Assembly: GCA_026874595.1 (NCBI GenBank)
Contig: CM049309.1
Location: forward strand, 6,470,576-6,534,575
DNA length: 64,000 nt
Direction: 5' to 3'
From: Sipunculus nudus
Lineage: Eukaryota > Annelida > Sipuncula > Golfingiida > Sipunculidae
Shown: positions 11,990 to 25,090 of the stretch, in pieces
How positions within the stretch are numbered: the first letter of the stretch is position 1
Layout of the letters: each line of letters opens with the position of its first letter
Notes under the pieces: model-generated
Seen by the model: the letters and a program-made list of their open reading frames with translations, nothing else
The model's database searches: none
What the model was told of the DNA's origin: nothing
Translations under genes and position numbers: made by a program

Positions 11990-14163
11990 TAATGATCACT
12001 TGGTCTAATTTATTGGGCTTAATACAAGGCATTCGTGCATGTTCCTTTGTTTCTATTGTTCAGTCTGTTCCAACAATTTATAACGTTTAATCTCAGTGTA
12101 AAACAGGGTCGAATTCAGGATCTTAGAGAAGGGGCGGGGGGGGGGGGGGGGGGGGGGAGGTCTCAACAAACCTGACACAAATAAAAAGAGTGTAACTTGA
12201 CTGGTAGACTTTTTTTTATAACTATGAGAGCCTCCCGTCTAAAAAAACGCCCCTGAAATATTTTATTCTCAGAAACGGGAGATTCCTTTGCGAACGTAAT
12301 TGGTCGAGCATTTTCAGTTTATATCACAAACTCCTTGGTTTAATCAAGGCACTCCCAGAAACATCCACGAAGCTTTCATAAGACAAGCTGTTGAATCATA
12401 TTCTACACGAAAACGGATTTCAGGATAAAGAAAAAAAGAACGGTAGGACAGATGACAGCAAGCGTGACTCGTTATGAAAACGAGGCCGCGTCATGAGGCG
12501 CCTGTAGCTGTTTACGCCGTCTCGTTTGATAAAAATGTCAAGCGTGAGGGCAGCGCAAGAGCACGTCTTCATGTCGTGATTATTTCCTATAGACATGTTT
12601 GTAATATAATATTGTCTAGATCAAATCATGATTTCTGGTAGTACTATGACTTTCATTAAGTCTCGGACTGGAATCACGGACTCGTGTCAATTAACGAAAT
12701 ATAAGACATAACTAGTTCGTTTCCGATGTATATATAGAATTATTTATTATACACTGTAAGAACTCATGTAGAATTGTGACCTGCGTAAGGTTTATAACAC
12801 GGAATTGAAAATTATGTACAACGTTAGAAAAGATATGCTAGATCATGTCAGTGGTATATACAATTCAACCGTTGTAAACTGTGAAAACAAGCCTAGCAAC
12901 TGTCCAGTTGTTGCTTACTTAAGTTTTATTTACCCAAATTGAAAATTATGTACAACATTAGTTTATTCCTCAGTAAACACATGTGGATAATTAGAAATTT
13001 ATTATAGACTGATTTTAGCAATTATTTCGGTAATTGTATCCGGATCTATCGAAATAGTTCTCATACCATAAACATTACGCAGGTTTTTGCATATTCCTAT
13101 AAAACAGATAAGAAATAGTCTGAAATTCTCTCCTCTTTAGACGGCTTTACAACCAGGATTATTTTTCTACAAGATAAAGATATAAATAGGCGTCTCGTTT
13201 TCTAGAAACCTTTTCCGCGGTGGGTAAATTCAAAATGATGGCACGCCCATTAAATCGCAAACCAGGTGCACACTTCGTTGCTCCAGATTAAAACTACGTA
13301 GCCTACAATGTCTTTTAATTTCCTAAAGACATGTCAGACAGTGCTTTAATGGTTATACAGCTAGTCAATAGCCAGCCAAAGCAAAGGAGCACCTGGGGCC
13401 ATTCAAAACCATTTTATTTTATTTCATATCGCGTAACGTCTTTCTTCATGTGTCCTTATGACTAAGGTGTATCTCTCAAACGCTGATTGTAATCACGTTA
13501 GAAATATATAGAATATCTCCTCAAGCTTACATATGTTCAAATAAAAGTTATGTCGTTGAGCCATTTATTAAAGATATACATAATAGAAATGCAGTGTTTT
13601 TCTTTTTAGAGGTTTTCACTGACAATAAAATATTATTTACCAGTATAATTCGTATTTCTGTTCTCCTAATGTAATGGATGACATTGCAAGAATCGTCGGG
13701 AAAGTCTGAAAGTCGTTGGGGGTCAATGTTGGTCAATGGTCCTCGTCACGGCGGGGTGTTCGCCTTATAGGGGTTGTTGTAAGGCTAGACTTTACTGTGT
13801 CCAAACTTTTATTTAAGATATAATTAATGAAGGTTTTATTCAGGGTCCTCTGATACACTGTTGTTTCATCCAAAAACGTTACCCCGAATGAAGCTACGGA
13901 CCGTGATGTATCACGCATTATAAAAAGAGATATTTGTACTTAGGTGGTACATGTAATTCAATGCATAATCTGTTAAACATAATCATGTCAATGCCAAACT
14001 TCATAAACATATTTCTTTTCTGAATGTCAGTCAAGTATTTTATGATCGAATACAAAATAACTATCGACCGTATGAGAAATTATTTTTGGTTACATAAAGC
14101 TTTCCCCAAACGCTGTAAAGCTTTACAATACATAGGATATACGTTCATGAACCATGTGTGTGT
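11990..14163. other. Intergenic stretch, no gene recognised
   Basis: The sequence is AT-rich. It includes a G run at about 12136-12157 set in 'aggggcggggg', with the near-inverse 'cgcccctga' at about 12250, which suggests a decayed short inverted-repeat element. The remaining open frames are short and have no supporting splice signals. Confidence 0.5.
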
Positions 14164-14164
14164 G

Positions 14165-14345
14165 CAGGGGCGTAGCCGGGGGGGGGGCGCACCCCCCCCC
14201 CCCCCCCGGTCGCATCCAGTACTCACCGTCCTTTCGGAATTATATATATATATATATATATATATACATGCATATATATCTTTAAATTGCCTTTGCAATC
14301 CGTGGCGGGATCCAGAGGGGGCGCCTTCAGCGCGCGGCCCCCTGT
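14165..14345. repeat. Poly-G/poly-C bearing repeat fragment with an AT core
   Basis: It starts 'caggggcgtagccgg', runs into long G and C runs (14178-14206), contains an (AT)n tract at about 14240-14265, and ends 'ggcgccttcagcgcgcgg'. Similar poly-G tracts flanked by 'cgtagcc' or 'gggccgtatgc' occur at 16915 and 37953, so this is probably a dispersed element. Frames read through here are artefacts. Confidence 0.5.
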
Positions 14346-15285
14346 TGAGCTGCAATATCTCTCTTTTTATCTAATTTCCAAATCTTCGTGATTAATTTTC
14401 GTTTTTCAAATTTTTCTTATTCATTATTAATTAGATCTTATTAAAGTTATCTGCAGTTTATTACTTTCAAATTTATTAGTTGAGTATAAGGATATTTATG
14501 AACACAACCGCAGAACAACAGGCCCTGGTTGGGGTCGACCGTGCACAATCTCATGCTCGGCTCTGGTGATACCGGTACTACGCACTTTACACAGTGCTTT
14601 ACCTATAGGCCTACTACCTACATCGAAAATCAGTAGCTTCTTTAGAAGCGCAAGATTTCCGCTGCCTCGGGAGCGTATACCAGTGCTCGAACTCGCGGTC
14701 TGTGCTCTTAGGAGTCCTGTGTGCTGTCACGACCATGAAACCCGGTAAAATGCAAAGTTTAACACAAGACTTCAATATATCAGTTATTTTACTCCGAGTA
14801 TTACATTTAAAAGATAATATTTTTCAAACGTAAACGCGTCTTTGCGCCATTGACTTGTTTGAAAACGATTGAAATTTTATATCCTAATTTTGAAGAAATA
14901 TAAATATTAAATATTGAACCTCTCTGCAGTTTGACTACATAAATCATATTTTGTGATTTTTGGACAAGCTGTCTATTACAGCAATTCGCGTTGAAACATG
15001 CTCAGCCATTATGAACTTTTTATAAGCGGAAATAAGCTGGATGGGTCTACCCCGTAATAATTAAGGTCAAAATAATCGGTCAAGTGATAATCTGTCACCA
15101 AAGAAAATCAGTATTCGAATTCATGTGCAAATATTGGCAGAAGAAAATAAAAAATATGGTTTTGCATTCCTAGGGGCCAACCCATCCCCCCCCCCCCCAA
15201 AAAAAATAATAGAAGAAAAAAAACTGCGCCTAAATGTTGTTATTGAATTGAGGTTTAATAGCATGTTTATATTTATTAACAGCTG

Positions 15286-15390
15286 AACGACACGGAGAAA
15301 TACAAATGTAACTACAGCACGAAGTCTCTGCAAGGGTTTCGGCAAGGATATTATGGAATCCTTGCTTCCACCTACCTGTGTACATAATTT
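15286..15390 (+). CDS. Possible orphan terminal exon (weak)
   Basis: After an acceptor-like 'ttattaacag' an open frame begins LNDTEKYKCNYSTKS and runs 34 residues to TAA at about 15388. Its base composition is more coding-like than the flanks. No donor, upstream exon or family resemblance was found, so it could equally be chance. It lies about 140 bases upstream of a dispersed repeat. Confidence 0.2.
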
Positions 15391-15531
15391 GATGACGTCA
15401 CAGGAGGATGCCAGGCTGCGTTCCAAGATTTCCACTCAATACCGAGCTGCCATATGCTATTATCGTCCTTGGTAGAATGAACCATACAACTGCTGAAAGA
15501 CTGACACTAACGTTTAACAACAGAGCTGTTA

Positions 15532-16700
15532 TTATCCCCCGCCTCAGCGGAGTGGGGGATATAGTGATCAGCTCCGTCCGTCCGCCCGTAAACAATTTAT
15601 GCGACGAGATATCTCGTAAAGTTTTACTCGGATCTACTTCTGATTGTAGTAGCAGGTGCATCTTAATGGTCTCCAGAGCAGATTAGGTTTTGGTTACCTT
15701 TGAATGATTTTTGGATTTTTTATATGAATTTTATTTTATTCAAAATTTCATATGCGACGCGATATCTAAAAAAAAATTACTCAGATCTACTTCTAATTGT
15801 AGTAGCATGTGCATCTTTTGGGTCTCGAGAGCTGATTAGGGTTCGGTCACACTTTGAATGATTTTTGGATTTTTTTAAATTATTTTTAATGCAAAATTTC
15901 ACATTTCATATGCGACACCATTTCTCAAAAAGCTTTACTGGGATCTACTTCTTATTAGAGTAGCAGGTGCATCTTAAGGGTCTCCAGAGTTAATTAGGTT
16001 TTGGTCACACTTGAATTATTTTTGGAATTTTTATATGCCCGTGTATGACAGGACGTATTATGGTATACCCAAAGTCCTTCCGCCAATCCATCTGTCCGTC
16101 CGTACGTTAATTTTTAGTGTCGATAACTTACCTGGGTTTGATTCATTTCACAAAATTCCCAATAACTACTTTAAAATAGATTATCTCACCCGAGTTCGAT
16201 TATAGGCAAAATCTCTGCATATTTAAAGAGGTCAGAGGTCACAAAGTTACTTTATGGTGTAGTCGCCATAAGTTTACGAGGAAAAGGATGGATTTTGATT
16301 AAACCCTGCAGAAATATTAATCAATGTAATATCTCGCCTAATATAGATTTCCAGCAAAATCAAAGCATATTTAATAAGGTCAGAGGTCACCCAACTTAAT
16401 TTGGTGGCACCATGAAACTCAATTAACATTATTACCAATAGAGTTTCTCACATGAATTACATTCTCATCAAAATCCACGCATATTTAATGAGGTCAGATG
16501 TCACCAGATACACAACGGGCGTATTATGCACGTTTAAGGTGCTTTTGTTAGTAATTATTTAATTTATACATTTTTTTTACATTTAACATGCCTTACTATT
16601 TCTAAAAGTAAATCTGGGTTCTACTTCTAATTATAATAGCATGTACATCCTATAAGTCGCTTTCCGTATTAGCAGCAGGTTAGGTTTTCTGATTAAGCCT
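15532..16700. mobile_element. Composite interspersed repeat with internal tandem units
   Basis: The left end 'tatcccccgcctcagcgg', with its near-mirror 'gagtgggggata', resembles the ends of the elements at 39496 and 46840. Three tandem units with a period of about 155 carry 'gatctacttct', 'gtagtagca' and 'gtgcatctt' near 15631, 15785 and 15941, with a fourth relic near 16617. The stretch 16080-16540 repeats 'atgaggtcagaggtcac' phrases shared with 51330-51600. No coding capacity. Confidence 0.55.
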
Positions 16701-16733
16701 GCTCAAAGTGTTTTCGGTCAGTTCTGTGACTAT

Positions 16734-16734
<1 letters not shown>

Positions 16735-16780
<46 letters not shown>
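16735..16780. repeat. (TG)n microsatellite
   Basis: A pure TG dinucleotide run of more than 20 units. Confidence 0.95.
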
Positions 16781-16782
<2 letters not shown>

Positions 16783-16914
16783 TGAAATAGCTGCTACCAG
16801 TGGCGAGGTACGAGGACCTAAAATTCTGGCAAATAGAATAATATACACCATTGTCAATCAGCAGCACGGGATTTTGCATCTCGTGCCATTTCCTTCCCTA
16901 CATTTCCAGTACCG

Positions 16915-17340
16915 TAGCCTGGGGGGGGGGGGGGAGCTCCTGAGATCTTATCATTCTTAGGAACAAATAAAAAAATGCTGGAAGTATTCGCAAGAAAGTT
17001 CAATCTGACTGGTGACTATCATTCTGTTATTCTTAAGCCACCTAAATAAAAGCAAGAACTTAATTTTCTGTGATTGGATCTTATATTATAAGTAAAATAC
17101 CCACAGAAATGCCAATTTATCTCATGTATTTTAAAAAATTCCACAACGTGGGGAAACCCCATCCCATGGTGTCAGATCGCTCTGACCAAAATATTCACTG
17201 CCCCCCCCCCCCACACACACACACACACATCCTTTGCTCAGGCTACGGCCCTGATTTCTGCATGTGACAGTCATGAACAAAGTCTGCTTGCACTCCCAGC
17301 ACACATGATAATGGAAAAGGCTTCTTTAAAATCTTTTCCT
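16915..17340. other. Poly-G and poly-C tracts, no gene
   Basis: A G run follows 'ccgtagcct' at 16921-16934. A C run passes into (CA)n at about 17202-17228. Nothing else is recognisable. Confidence 0.5.
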
Positions 17341-17389
17341 GGGTAAATTCAGACACGAGGTGTTTGCTCAGTTATAAAATAAAACAAGG

Positions 17390-18062
17390 GCCAGGAGGCA
17401 CAAATATTCCCCCGCCATATGTTTACCAAGGAAAGTGTTGCATCAGTGATACTAAAATTTCCCGAAACCTATTTTTAAATTTAAAAAATTGCAAAAATTC
17501 AAACTGGATTTAAAAAAAAAAGAAAATGCATTATTAACTTTTCAGTTATTCAGATGACCATGTTTGAACAGGTGGCGCCACCTGTACGTTTAAACACATG
17601 TCATTCTTGTGATCAGTATGCATGGACAATTCGGCAATTATTGGTGAAGTGGCTATTAAGATAAAAGGTAAATAGTGGAAACATGGGAAATCAGAAAACT
17701 TCGCGATCATTTAATTTGAACTCAGTGGGAACATCAGTCTGAAAACAATTATTTTACAATATAGCCTAGTATTAATTGGATTCACCTAGCTCTAAGGAAT
17801 ACTTGCATATGATCTGAAGGGTAAATTGTTTTTATCTGAAGGAAAGTGAAAAAGACCATTTTAGAGCGCAGAATGTCGTTAAACTGAGTAGGCACCACCT
17901 GAAGGTTACATGACAGTCATGTGCTGAGTAAGTCTGTAAATTTTGGTCAAGAAAGCAGCAAAGGTCTTAGAGAAATATGGTAAAAGAATTGGGCGGGACG
18001 GACGGACGGACAGATAGAAACTGACAATTTTAGTAGTCCTTCCTCCCACGGCGGTAGACTTA
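17390..18062. repeat. Probable decayed interspersed element containing one GGTGGCGCCACC
   Basis: The palindrome GGTGGCGCCACC occurs at 17571-17582 without recognisable Helitron ends. The right part has a GACG-repeat (ggacggacggacagatag) near 18000 and ends near 'cccacggcgg', while the left part has 'ttcccccgcca'. This suggests an element of about 670 bases with GC-rich ends, but the boundaries are not established. Confidence 0.35.
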
Positions 18063-18160
18063 TAAAGAGGTGTGCATGTATACATGGATAGGTCCTGCTT
18101 TACTCTTTACGCATCTTGTTATATACCTCAGTCTTTCCAGATCATCGCTTTAACCGCTGT

Positions 18161-18375
18161 TTTTTTTTTTTTTTTTTTTTTTTTTTATTCTCCGGGCTCT
18201 GACACTGGGTAAGGTCAGGGCCTCATGCAAGTATCAGACCAGTCTCGGAATTAAGCTGGATGGACAATGCAATGCCACGCTTTCATTTGTGTGTTTACAG
18301 TTCTTGGCCCTGTGCCAGGCCTGGTGAAACCCGAAGAATCTTGCTATGCAAATAAGCGGTTTAAGCGAATTGACG
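18161..18375. repeat. T-tract followed by a family F repeat relic
   Basis: About 26 T residues at 18161-18186 are followed by 'agctggatggacaatgcaat' and 'gaatcttgctatgcaa'. These match, with divergence, the family F foldback repeat seen at 5690 and 50069. Confidence 0.5.
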
Positions 18376-18490
18376 GAGATACAGAACAACTGCAGTGTAT
18401 GACCGAGTGTAGGATCCTGCCATCAATTACAGTTCGAAGTTTCGCGCTGATTTTCACATCCAAAACCGTGAACGATGAATGACAAGATTC

Positions 18491-18492
<2 letters not shown>

Positions 18493-18540
<48 letters not shown>
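18493..18540. repeat. (AT)n microsatellite
   Basis: A pure AT dinucleotide tract. Confidence 0.95.
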
Positions 18541-18542
<2 letters not shown>

Positions 18543-18611
18543 TCAGAGGTTGCCTGCAACCACGCTGCGGATCCACTAGCTGCAACAAATAAAATTTGAA
18601 CCACCAACATA

Positions 18612-18870
18612 GAAATCACAGAAGCGGGTAGGGGGGTTCAACCCCTTGATGGGAATGGGATTTTCAAACAAATATGGGGCAAAGAACCCCGACCCCCCCC
18701 CCCCCCCCCCCCAAACCGCCTTTCTGGACCTGATGACACTTTAAAGGCTTTCTCGTTAGCCATCCTGGATTGGATCCCTTTTCCAAAATCCTTGCTTCCA
18801 AAATCCGCCCCTGACGCTCCGCGTAACCTCTGGTAATGATAAAAAGGTGACGGGGCAGCAACAGAGAAAA
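18612..18870. repeat. Poly-C bearing repeat fragment
   Basis: A C run of about 20 bases (18693-18712) is flanked by 'ggttcaacccc' and 'ccgcccctgacgctcc'. The composition resembles the poly-G/poly-C fragments at 14165 and 37953. The frames predicted on the reverse strand here (poly-Gly) are artefacts. Confidence 0.4.
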
Positions 18871-19317
18871 AAACTGGACACACGGGAGAGGGATTGGAAA
18901 GGTTAAATAGCAATTAATTCCATAGGTAATGCCTAAATTGACTGTTAAAAATGAATTAGAAGCGAAGGAACAATAAGTGACATTTTATTTAAATTGAAAG
19001 ACCAGGATCTAATTAGATACCAAGACCAAACCGCAAATATATAATCCGGTGATATGAATAGGAACTATAGAAAGCATACCTTCAATTACCTTAGAGTAAT
19101 TGATTTGTGGTATGGAACAGGTCTGTTGACATTTGATGGGTTTAACAAAGTTCCTCTCTATCTTTGTAATTACTCTCTGAGAACATGCAAGTCGTTCACT
19201 AAGGGATACAGAAAACGAATTATAGCCTCCCCGTAGAAGGCATAAATAAGACATTTAGCATAGCAGAAAGTGTTTGTCAATGATTAACTGCTGGTTTGAT
19301 AATATACACATCCATGC

Positions 19318-19660
19318 CACACACACACACCTACACACACGCACGCACACATACACACGCACGCACATACACACACGAATATAAAGAGTGAAACGTCTCC
19401 TGACGACCACCCCGCTTTCGCCACCACCCAGTTAAAAGCCACTTACGTAATCCTCGAAAAGCGACCACTTTGGGTGATCCCGCAGGTTGTCGCGTTAGCG
19501 TTATTTTACTATATATATATGTTCACTCATATACAAATAAACAAATATATATATATATATATATATTGTTACGAAGACAAATTAATCAGGGGAAAAATAT
19601 GGGCCGATACATATATATCATATATATACCAAACAAATTCTCTGGAATGTGAATACAAGA
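19318..19660. repeat. (CA)n and (TA)n microsatellites
   Basis: A CA/CGCA-rich tract lies at 19318-19375. (AT)n tracts occur at about 19511-19520, 19545-19566 and 19608-19628. No gene. Confidence 0.85.
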
Positions 19661-20039
19661 TAATTCCGAATTCCCATTCTATGGACAAAAAGTCAATCTC
19701 CATATTCCATGAAAATATAATAATATCATATTCCGAGATATGATGATCTATTTACCTGGAAAAAGAAAGTACAGAGAGAACATGAAGATATGAATAGATA
19801 GTATATATATGGCGCCAAATCTCCGATAGTCGGACTCAAAGCGCAATTCACACGCGCAACACCACACACACGCCCGCACACACACACTTACAATATCGTG
19901 GAAACCTATACTCCATGTGCCTCCGACTTCAGAAAAAAAACAAATGATACATATTAATGACGAAAGGCTTGGCGAAAGAGATACGTTTTTAAATTTGTTT
20001 TAAAGGGGTCAAATCACCTATCACCTTAATTCATGAAAT

Positions 20040-20345
20040 AAAGGTAATCACCTGGAGTTTTCATATAATAGGCGAGAAAAGTGGATATCATCGCACAAAG
20101 GCTTCCTGTTTCGTTTTTATCAACGTGTTTATAATATGTGGGGGCCTGCCAAAGTGATCAAAACAAATCAGCATGGGAATCTGGAAGCAAGTCAGATAAG
20201 CCAGAGCTTTGCAAATAGGGTTTGCAACAGGTGACCTTTCTATCTCCGAACATAAACAACCTACGGTTACATGTTTTCCCCGTTTGTCAACATTTCTGTG
20301 CTTACATACATGCTGTCGATATACAAGTTTACACATCCGTCACGA
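20040..20345. repeat. Interspersed repeat shared with 37255-37700
   Basis: The phrases 'gggggcctgccaaa', 'aggtgacctttc', 'tgtcaacatt' and 'gcacaaaggct' recur in the other copy at 37435-37660 as close variants (for example 'aggggcctgccaga', 'gatgacctttcaac'). Some are in changed order or orientation. No coding capacity. Confidence 0.4.
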
Positions 20346-20629
20346 AGGCCTAATAAGAACTGTTCACAACAAACATTAATCTTAGATCATTAATATATAC
20401 ACAGAGAAAGCCAGAAATTACATACATTCTTGTTGATGTATGAGTCATGGATGCAACAGAAAAGAAGCATGCAGGAGATATCATTCATGTATACCCATTT
20501 AAATTTTGACATTAGTTCACATCGTCTATGGGTAATGACTGCATCATTCTATGGGTAATCCTTACATGATGAGTACCATCTCACGTAACTGTTCCGATGA
20601 AACCGGCTGCTGTAGTCTAAGTTTAGAAC

Positions 20630-20925
20630 ACATGAACAGACAAATCGTGAGTTCGAATCTCAGCCAAATCGGTGAGATTTTTCACGTTGGCCCCCGACCT
20701 ATGATGAGCACTCACAATCTTTCTGGGGGTTTCCCAATGGTGTTACCCAGCAATTGGGACGATTCTACACCCAGGGCCCGCAGGTACAGCAGTCACCGGG
20801 CCTGCTTAACACCAGGATATAAAATGAGAGGAAGCATGTGTTACTGCCTAGTCCCGTAGTCCGGAGCCGGAATGCAATTTTGTAGATGTAAATACTTATA
20901 GTTGACCTAGCATTTAAAAAATGTG
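20630..20925 (+). mobile_element. tRNA-derived SINE, copy S2
   Basis: It shares 'gtgagttcgaatctcagcc', 'ggtgagatttttcacg', 'gcagtcaccgggcctg' and the tail phrase 'tttgtagatgtaaatact' with copy S1. The 5' part of the tRNA-like head is diverged. Confidence 0.8.
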
Positions 20926-22725
20926 GGGTTACCTTCAAAGAAATTTAGAAAGGGAACAAATCTATTCCACAAAGAAAATGTCTAGAAATTTATATTTCAA
21001 ACAGGAGATCTCCATTTTCTGTTCCAAAGCAAAGAATTTATTGGCAAAATATTGATTCAATAATAAAAACTTTAGTTTGAGTTAATTAAATATATATTGT
21101 ACCACAAATGATAAGTAATGGGTAAAATTTTCAAAGATGAATACGTTATTTCAAGACAATCCTTTCAACCATAACTAAGATTTATTAAACTTTGAACTTA
21201 TTTAAATAGGCAAAAAATATTGTCATTTCAAAACATGAGGAATACTTTTTGTAATAATTTCCCTGTCGCTGTAATTTCGCAAATTTATTAACAACTATAT
21301 ATGGAGTCAAACACAGATGCTTTGTGGTAATACTACTATCTGAAGTGAATGTACTCAACTGTAATTTCGTCTTTCTTTATGCCAGACTCGGCTAAACTCT
21401 CTCTACCAGTCGCCCTGCCAGCTATTTTATGGACGAGGCAACTGAACGAATCAAATGACTCACGAATGCTAGCTGTACACACCTAGCAAAATAATATGTT
21501 TCTATTTTTATATCAGCGGCCATGGAATGCACTGGGCTTTAAGGCAAGCAGCAAAGCCCAGCTTGACTGCCAGCCATATAATCAGTACAGTTTACATATA
21601 TGATACATCACTTTATCTTTTATCAGAACTACAATAAGGAAGTTACATGTACTCTGCCATTGCCCACAATAACTTTAATTATCCCAATAAATTAGGCTCC
21701 ACTCAAACTATTCAAACAAGAGACACAGGCCTAATTACTCCAGCAGTTCAATTGGTTCTACTGTAGATGACAATCTGAATACAAGATAGCAGGGAAGAAT
21801 GAAAATGTAGCTTAAACATCTAAGAAGACCTGTTTATCATATATATATAGCTAATACAACATTTAAGTGGAAAAACTGTCATGCTTTATTAAAGACAGCA
21901 GCCTATAACTCAGAAGTGTAGTCCAGAAATTGACTGTTCGGAGCCTATTTATAATCTGATGTCTATGTTGGGGCATCATCCGAGTTCTTTTGGTTCAAGT
22001 CCATGTCCACCATTTTCGAGTCAGTCTTTCAAGGCCAAGTCTAATAAAATATATTTATTTGAAACACTTTCAAAATTTTGGATATTCGAAATTATCATAC
22101 ATATTTCTGTTATAGTTCAAACATGTTTTTACTTTGTTAGATATTATGAAGTCAGCTTCTAATGTCATTAAATATCTATGTGAGCGCCTTTCAGTAATGT
22201 CAAATTAAACCATATCGAGGGCAAACTCTGGAAAGGACTGCAGTGTGCTGCCATCTGTCGACAATTTTTAGAACTACTATTTCTCCACTGACTGTCGTTA
22301 CCGCTTCTTGCATTCTCGAGTGAATGTCAGAGTTCCTTGAATGTTGCCTCTTTAATTTCAGATCTCCAATTTAAATTTTTTTTTCACAGATGAAACACCA
22401 AGGATGAAACAATCTGAATTAAATTTAACTTGTTTATACAAAAAAGTCTATCTTTAACATTTTGAATTTCAATTGAAATAAAATCATATAAATAAATCAT
22501 TCAGATAATCCACTTTTAAAAGACCTAGGATCAGACCTCTGAATTTAAATTTGTTTCTGGGAAAAAAAATATATTTTTTTTACCTTTCCAATTTAATTTA
22601 CATATAATTTTAAAAGATTTTTTTTTAAATTTCACTTACCAATGTCCAAGCATGCCCTTGTTTCATTCCGTACATGTTTTTCAGAAACATTGACAACTTT
22701 ACCTTGTTCTTATGAGACATATACA
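20926..22725. other. Intergenic stretch, no gene recognised
   Basis: AT-rich sequence with only short open frames. The one at 21959-22162 has no supporting signals. No clear repeat was identified. Confidence 0.45.
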
Positions 22726-23202
22726 CTTGTCATGATAATAGATGAGAATTTATCCTGGAGACTACATGTTTACTCATTTTAGTGTACTTCTCCGTATATC
22801 AAGCTTTCTTTGTATGCAATTATTGACTAACGTTAATACAACAATCATTCAACCACATTCTGACTATGCCCTGAGCATAGAAAACAGAGCTGCCCGAATT
22901 TTAACCAAAAACAAAGATAGAAGCGTAAATTCTATGATGCTAATGAGTGAACAAGGATGGATGAAGGTACACCAATGTAGAGCTAATGTGTTTATGGTTC
23001 CTGGTTTACAAGGTGCGTCTTTCATTTTGTTAATGAAGTTCACAATCATGAGGCTTGAGCTGCTGTGAGTAATAATTTGGTCGTTCCTCAACCTAAAACT
23101 GAAGATTTGATATAGTCTTCACCGTTTACTGGGCTAAAGGTTTGGAATGGTTCATCCAGTGAATCTAGTTCAACCACATCATATGCTTCTTTCAAGAAAT
23201 GA
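22726..23202 (+). pseudogene. Decayed non-LTR retrotransposon reverse-transcriptase tail
   Basis: Several frames together preserve the typical C-terminal region of a non-LTR retrotransposon polymerase. IDENLSW is followed by a scrambled part, then IIQPHSDYAL, ENRAARILTK, EQGWMKVHQCRA, and finally a KVWNGSSSE-like and ASFKK stop. These correspond to the YLGV-(I/V)-D..LSW, HFDYC, QNRAARIIT, LGW..L..RR and LWN(S/G)LP..SFK landmarks of the family. The frame shifts several times between landmarks and the 5' part (endonuclease, catalytic RT) is absent, so this is a dead 3' fragment. Confidence 0.7.
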
Positions 23203-23210
23203 ATTAAACC

Positions 23211-24176
23211 ATACAAGCGACTACATGTATCCGATAAATCACGGAGGCATGGGTAAAATAAGGCACTGAATGTTCCTGGTATGACTCCAAATTTGTGGCA
23301 TCAGTTATCCCATTTAACTCCTCATACATGTGCAGTTGTCACCAAAAACAGATCTACAGTTGGATACACAATGCAAAATTTTTGGCAGAGACACCATTCT
23401 ACTACTGAGAAAAAGGGCATCAATGTATTCTATAAAACCATAACAGCAGGTGGCGCCATCTGTCTGGTCTACAACAAAGCTATCTAAGATGGATAGACAT
23501 ACAAAATTTAAAGCTGACACATCCATCCACTCTGGAGATATGAGCGACTTTTACCCAAACCAAACAGACAGATGGACACCAAACAAAAACATTTGCAGAT
23601 GGCACCACATGTCTTGGATACGAGATAGAGGTACCCAAGATCTATAAACATGCACAATTTCAGGCCAATACGGCAAACCACTCCTCAGGATAGGGCAGCA
23701 ATGTATTCTATGAAATGGAAAGGTATGTGGCGCCACCTATCTGGTCTACGAGATTACCCTCCAAGATGGATGGAAATGCAAAATTTCAGACCAATAAATT
23801 GAACCACTCCTAAGATATGAGAATTATCACAAATGCAAACATAAGGATGGACGCCATTTGAAAATGATTGCAGATAGTGCCACTAGTCTTGAGTAGGAGA
23901 GGAAGGAATCAATGATCTATGGAAATGCACAATTTCAGCCCAATACATTGAACCAATCACTATGCATGGATAGAGGCCACCTAAAAATGATTGTAGGTGG
24001 CGTCACCAGTCTCGAGTATAAGATCCAAGAACTATAGACTTGCAAACTTTCTGCTCAATACATTGCACATAAGGATTGCAGGTGGCCCCACCTGTCTGGG
24101 AAACAAACACATCGGCAGCTGAGGTGGCGGAACCTGGTCAAAAATATAGTATCTCGGAAAACTTTGTTTTGGTGGT
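23211..24176 (-). mobile_element. Non-autonomous Helitron-like element, copy B
   Basis: In - orientation the 5' region reads CCACCAAAACAAAGTTTTCC then ATACTATAT, aligning with the 5' end of copy C (TCCGCCAAAAC...GTTTTGCGG ATACTATG). The 3' end near 23211 retains half of the hairpin (ACAAGCGACTAC on +) but has lost CTAG. The interior carries variants of GGTGGCGCCACC at about 23449, 23727, 23998 and 24080, and the phrases 'aatttcagaccaata' and 'agatatgag'. It is about 965 bases long, close to the 901 bases of copy C. Confidence 0.7.
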
Positions 24177-24810
24177 TGCAAAACACAAATGCAGGAAATA
24201 CATAAACACAAGGTGAGAGAAAATATGGCACAGTTCACCAACTCACTGGTGTCATCACCGGTCCTCTCTGATAGCCAGAACAAAGGCTTCTTCAAACAGG
24301 TCACTTTTGTACACATTGTACTTAGGGTACACTTTCACCTTGTGAAGAGATTTGCCCTTTAGTTTCAATAAATACTAGTGAATGAATGTGACAGTTTTAA
24401 CTGCCCTATCTTGCAAGGTAAAGACACCTTGAATCAACAACAGAATTGTGACCCAAAAAACCTCCAAAATTCAATGGTTTAATCCAAGGGCTTTGTGGTA
24501 ACCTTCCGAAATATTTATACAAAATATGTTCATCTTTTATTCTTTAAAATAACTATTAAACAAACCATCAATCTAATCACAACAAAAACATCCCAGGAGG
24601 TACTTTGAGGGAGCAACACATCTAGCATGCAAGGGAACCCTAGTTCTGCATGAACAAACCAACCAATATACCAACAGCAACAAAAACATGAAACCTTGGG
24701 CTAGAGGTAAAATGAAGGAGGAGCAAGGATTGCATGAGGAGGATCTGTGGTACAACCAACTCATCACATGACTTGAGAAGAAAAGAGAAGATCACCAAAT
24801 TAACTTTTAA
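24177..24810. other. Intergenic stretch, no gene recognised
   Basis: Short open frames only. The stretch lies between the Helitron copy and the 3' end of the NDUFS5 gene. Confidence 0.5.
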
Positions 24811-24814
24811 TCAT

Positions 24815-24820
24815 TTTATT
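24815..24820 (-). terminator. Polyadenylation signal AATAAA of NDUFS5
   Basis: TTTATT on the + strand, which is AATAAA on the gene's strand, lies about 270 bases beyond the stop codon. Confidence 0.5.
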
Positions 24821-25090
24821 CCTTTATACATTCTTTCACATAAACACCTGTAGTATGCTGGTGAATAGTTGAAATACTGACACATTGTACACCACAAGTA
24901 TGAACCAGAGATGCCTAGCATAACAAATCTGTTTGCCTTGTGTGTAGCATGACCAATCCTTTAGATTATATGGTTTATCTCTCCTAAGCCACACACTGGT
25001 GACATTCATCAGGTAACAGTTCTAGATGATTTCCACTGCTCACAAAGCCTTTATATAGTCACAGCATTGTCGAAGGATTGTAATAAAAGC

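Noticed and set aside
14024-14374. Proline- and glycine-rich frames on both strands
   Set aside because: They are produced by poly-G/poly-C and (AT)n tracts inside a repeat.
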